Shown one piece after another: positions 63,137 through 64,000 of a stretch of 64,000 nt of DNA. This stretch comes from Fictibacillus marinisediminis (lineage in GTDB: Bacteria > Bacillota > Bacilli > Bacillales > Fictibacillaceae). The stretch covers positions 2,666,001-2,730,000 of the forward strand of contig NZ_JAIWJX010000002.1 in NCBI RefSeq assembly GCF_023149135.1, read 5' to 3'. The translations under genes were made by a program, and so were the position numbers. The notes under the pieces are model-generated. The model saw nothing but the letters and a program-made list of their open reading frames with translations, made no database searches and was not told where the DNA came from. Numbering within the stretch: position 1 is the first letter of the stretch; every line of letters starts with the position of its first letter.

Positions 63137-64000
63137 ATGGCAAAAAGAAACCAGTCCAATAATAAAAAAAAGTGTTTAATCGGACCTTTAAATGGACAAA
63201 AGCGCAGTGAGAAAGCATTTCGTGTTCGTCATAAGGCAGCATGTTCACAAATGGAGCTTCCCCTTACTGAACATCCATGTAATGGTGACGAACAATTGTA
63301 TCCTACTAAAATTGGCAGCTTTTCTAAGGGGCTGCCGCATAATTCCCTTGGCGAGGTTGACCTTCAGGCCTATAACCAATTTATTAAGGCTCTAAAAACC
63401 GGGAACAAAGACGATTTTGAATCCATTCCTCTCGGCGGTAACGCCAAGCTTTCAAATCCTCAAGCCGCATATGTATTTGATCTTGCGGGAACGGATTGCC
63501 ACAACTTGGATATTGCTGTTCCTCCTTCCTTCAAAAGTGCTTGGGCGGCTGGTGAGATGGCTGAACTATATTGGCAGGCGCTGACCCGGGATGTGTCTTT
63601 TCATGAGTACCGCACCCATCCACTGACCATGGAGGCAGCTTCAGAGTTATCGTCATTTTCTGATTTTCGCGGGCCAAAAGCCGGCGGCAAAGTCACAACG
63701 GGTACGCTATTTCGCGGGATTACACCTGGTGACCTAATTGGCCCTTATATTTCGCAATTTCTTTGGAAAAACGTCCCCTATGGCGGGACAACAATCGTTC
63801 AGCATTATCGTACAACTTTGGCGGGGTCTGATCATATGACATCCTATGATCAATGGCTGGAGATCCAGAACGGCTCAACTCCTGCTGCACCGTTATTCGA
63901 CCCCACACCCCGCTATATCCGTAATGGAAGGGATCTGAGTGAATATGTTCATCAGGACTTTTCCTTCCAGGGTCCGCTTTCCGCTTGTTTAGTTCTGCTC
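63137..64000 (+). CDS. Vanadium-dependent haloperoxidase-like protein, N-terminal part
   Basis: 288 codons visible, gene runs off the window. It starts at ATG 63137 (AAGGTGATAAA upstream) with a basic N-terminus, then GLPHNSLGEVDLQAYNQFIK, AAYVFDLAGTDCHNLDIAVP, AGEMAELYWQALTRDVSFHE and LTMEAASELSSFSDFRGP, typical of bacterial vanadium haloperoxidase/PAP2-type proteins. The vanadate-binding Arg/His motifs lie in the C-terminal half, outside this window, so activity cannot be judged. Confidence 0.78.
   Translation, partial: MAKRNQSNNKKKCLIGPLNGQKRSEKAFRVRHKAACSQMELPLTEHPCNGDEQLYPTKIGSFSKGLPHNSLGEVDLQAYNQFIKALKTGNKDDFESIPLGGNAKLSNPQAAYVFDLAGTDCHNLDIAVPPSFKSAWAAGEMAELYWQALTRDVSFHEYRTHPLTMEAASELSSFSDFRGPKAGGKVTTGTLFRGITPGDLIGPYISQFLWKNVPYGGTTIVQHYRTTLAGSDHMTSYDQWLEIQNGSTPAAPLFDPTPRYIRNGRDLSEYVHQDFSFQGPLSACLVLL

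Overview
The window reads as a low-to-medium GC, endospore-forming, naturally competent member of the Bacillaceae. The first 41 kb follow the Bacillus subtilis dgkA-ybeY-pgpH-phoH-yqfD-yqfC-floA-nfeD-yqeY-rpsU, mtaB-rsmE-prmA-dnaJ-dnaK-grpE-hrcA-hemW-lepA-yqxA-gpr, rpsT, holA-yqzM-comEC-comEB-comEA-comER, yqeM-rsfS-yqeK-nadD-yhbY-aroE-yqeH-yqeG-sda order almost gene for gene. A genus such as Fictibacillus is possible, but I cannot prove it without a search.

Region by region. 1-9.3 kb: membrane and cell-envelope genes, c-di-AMP hydrolysis (pgpH), sporulation genes yqfC and yqfD, and an nfeD-floA-yqfB-like operon behind a textbook SigW promoter. 9.3-18.1 kb: deoC, then the seven-gene heat-shock operon hrcA-grpE-dnaK-dnaJ-prmA-rsmE-mtaB under a perfect CIRCE operator. 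18.1-23.3 kb: hemW, lepA, yqxA, gpr and rpsT; spoIIP, which lies between gpr and yqxA in B. subtilis, is absent from this position. 23.7-34.8 kb: holA, yqzM, the comE locus, and a ribosome-assembly/NAD/shikimate operon. 34.9-35.4 kb: the sporulation checkpoint gene sda behind a cluster of DnaA boxes. 35.7-41.3 kb: pssA, an M3 oligopeptidase, a 24-residue membrane peptide, a broken membrane gene, mntH with an MntR-like operator, and an uninterrupted sigK.

41.3-57 kb is an accessory island: VOC, PspC, PAS-chemoreceptor, ECF sigma factor, ArsR/MFS efflux, Nudix, GNAT, PIG-L and Eis-like genes mixed with at least seven broken genes or remnants. About sixteen copies of a short, always identically oriented repeat sit here. 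The long form carries an intrinsic terminator for the minus strand inside TTCAAC...GTTGAA arms. Most minus-strand genes of the island are followed directly by a copy, giving a gene-plus-repeat, cassette-like layout. The far edge holds a diverged piece of sigK whose homology stops just past the AATGA sequence used by the B. subtilis skin element. Together these suggest the island entered at, or rearranged with, sigK.

57-64 kb: a likely copper/redox set (His-rich lipoprotein, two PepSY membrane proteins, Sco1, YtkA-like lipoprotein, NarL-type two-component system), then the start of a vanadium-type haloperoxidase that runs off the window. I saw no rRNA, tRNA, CRISPR array or complete mobile element.
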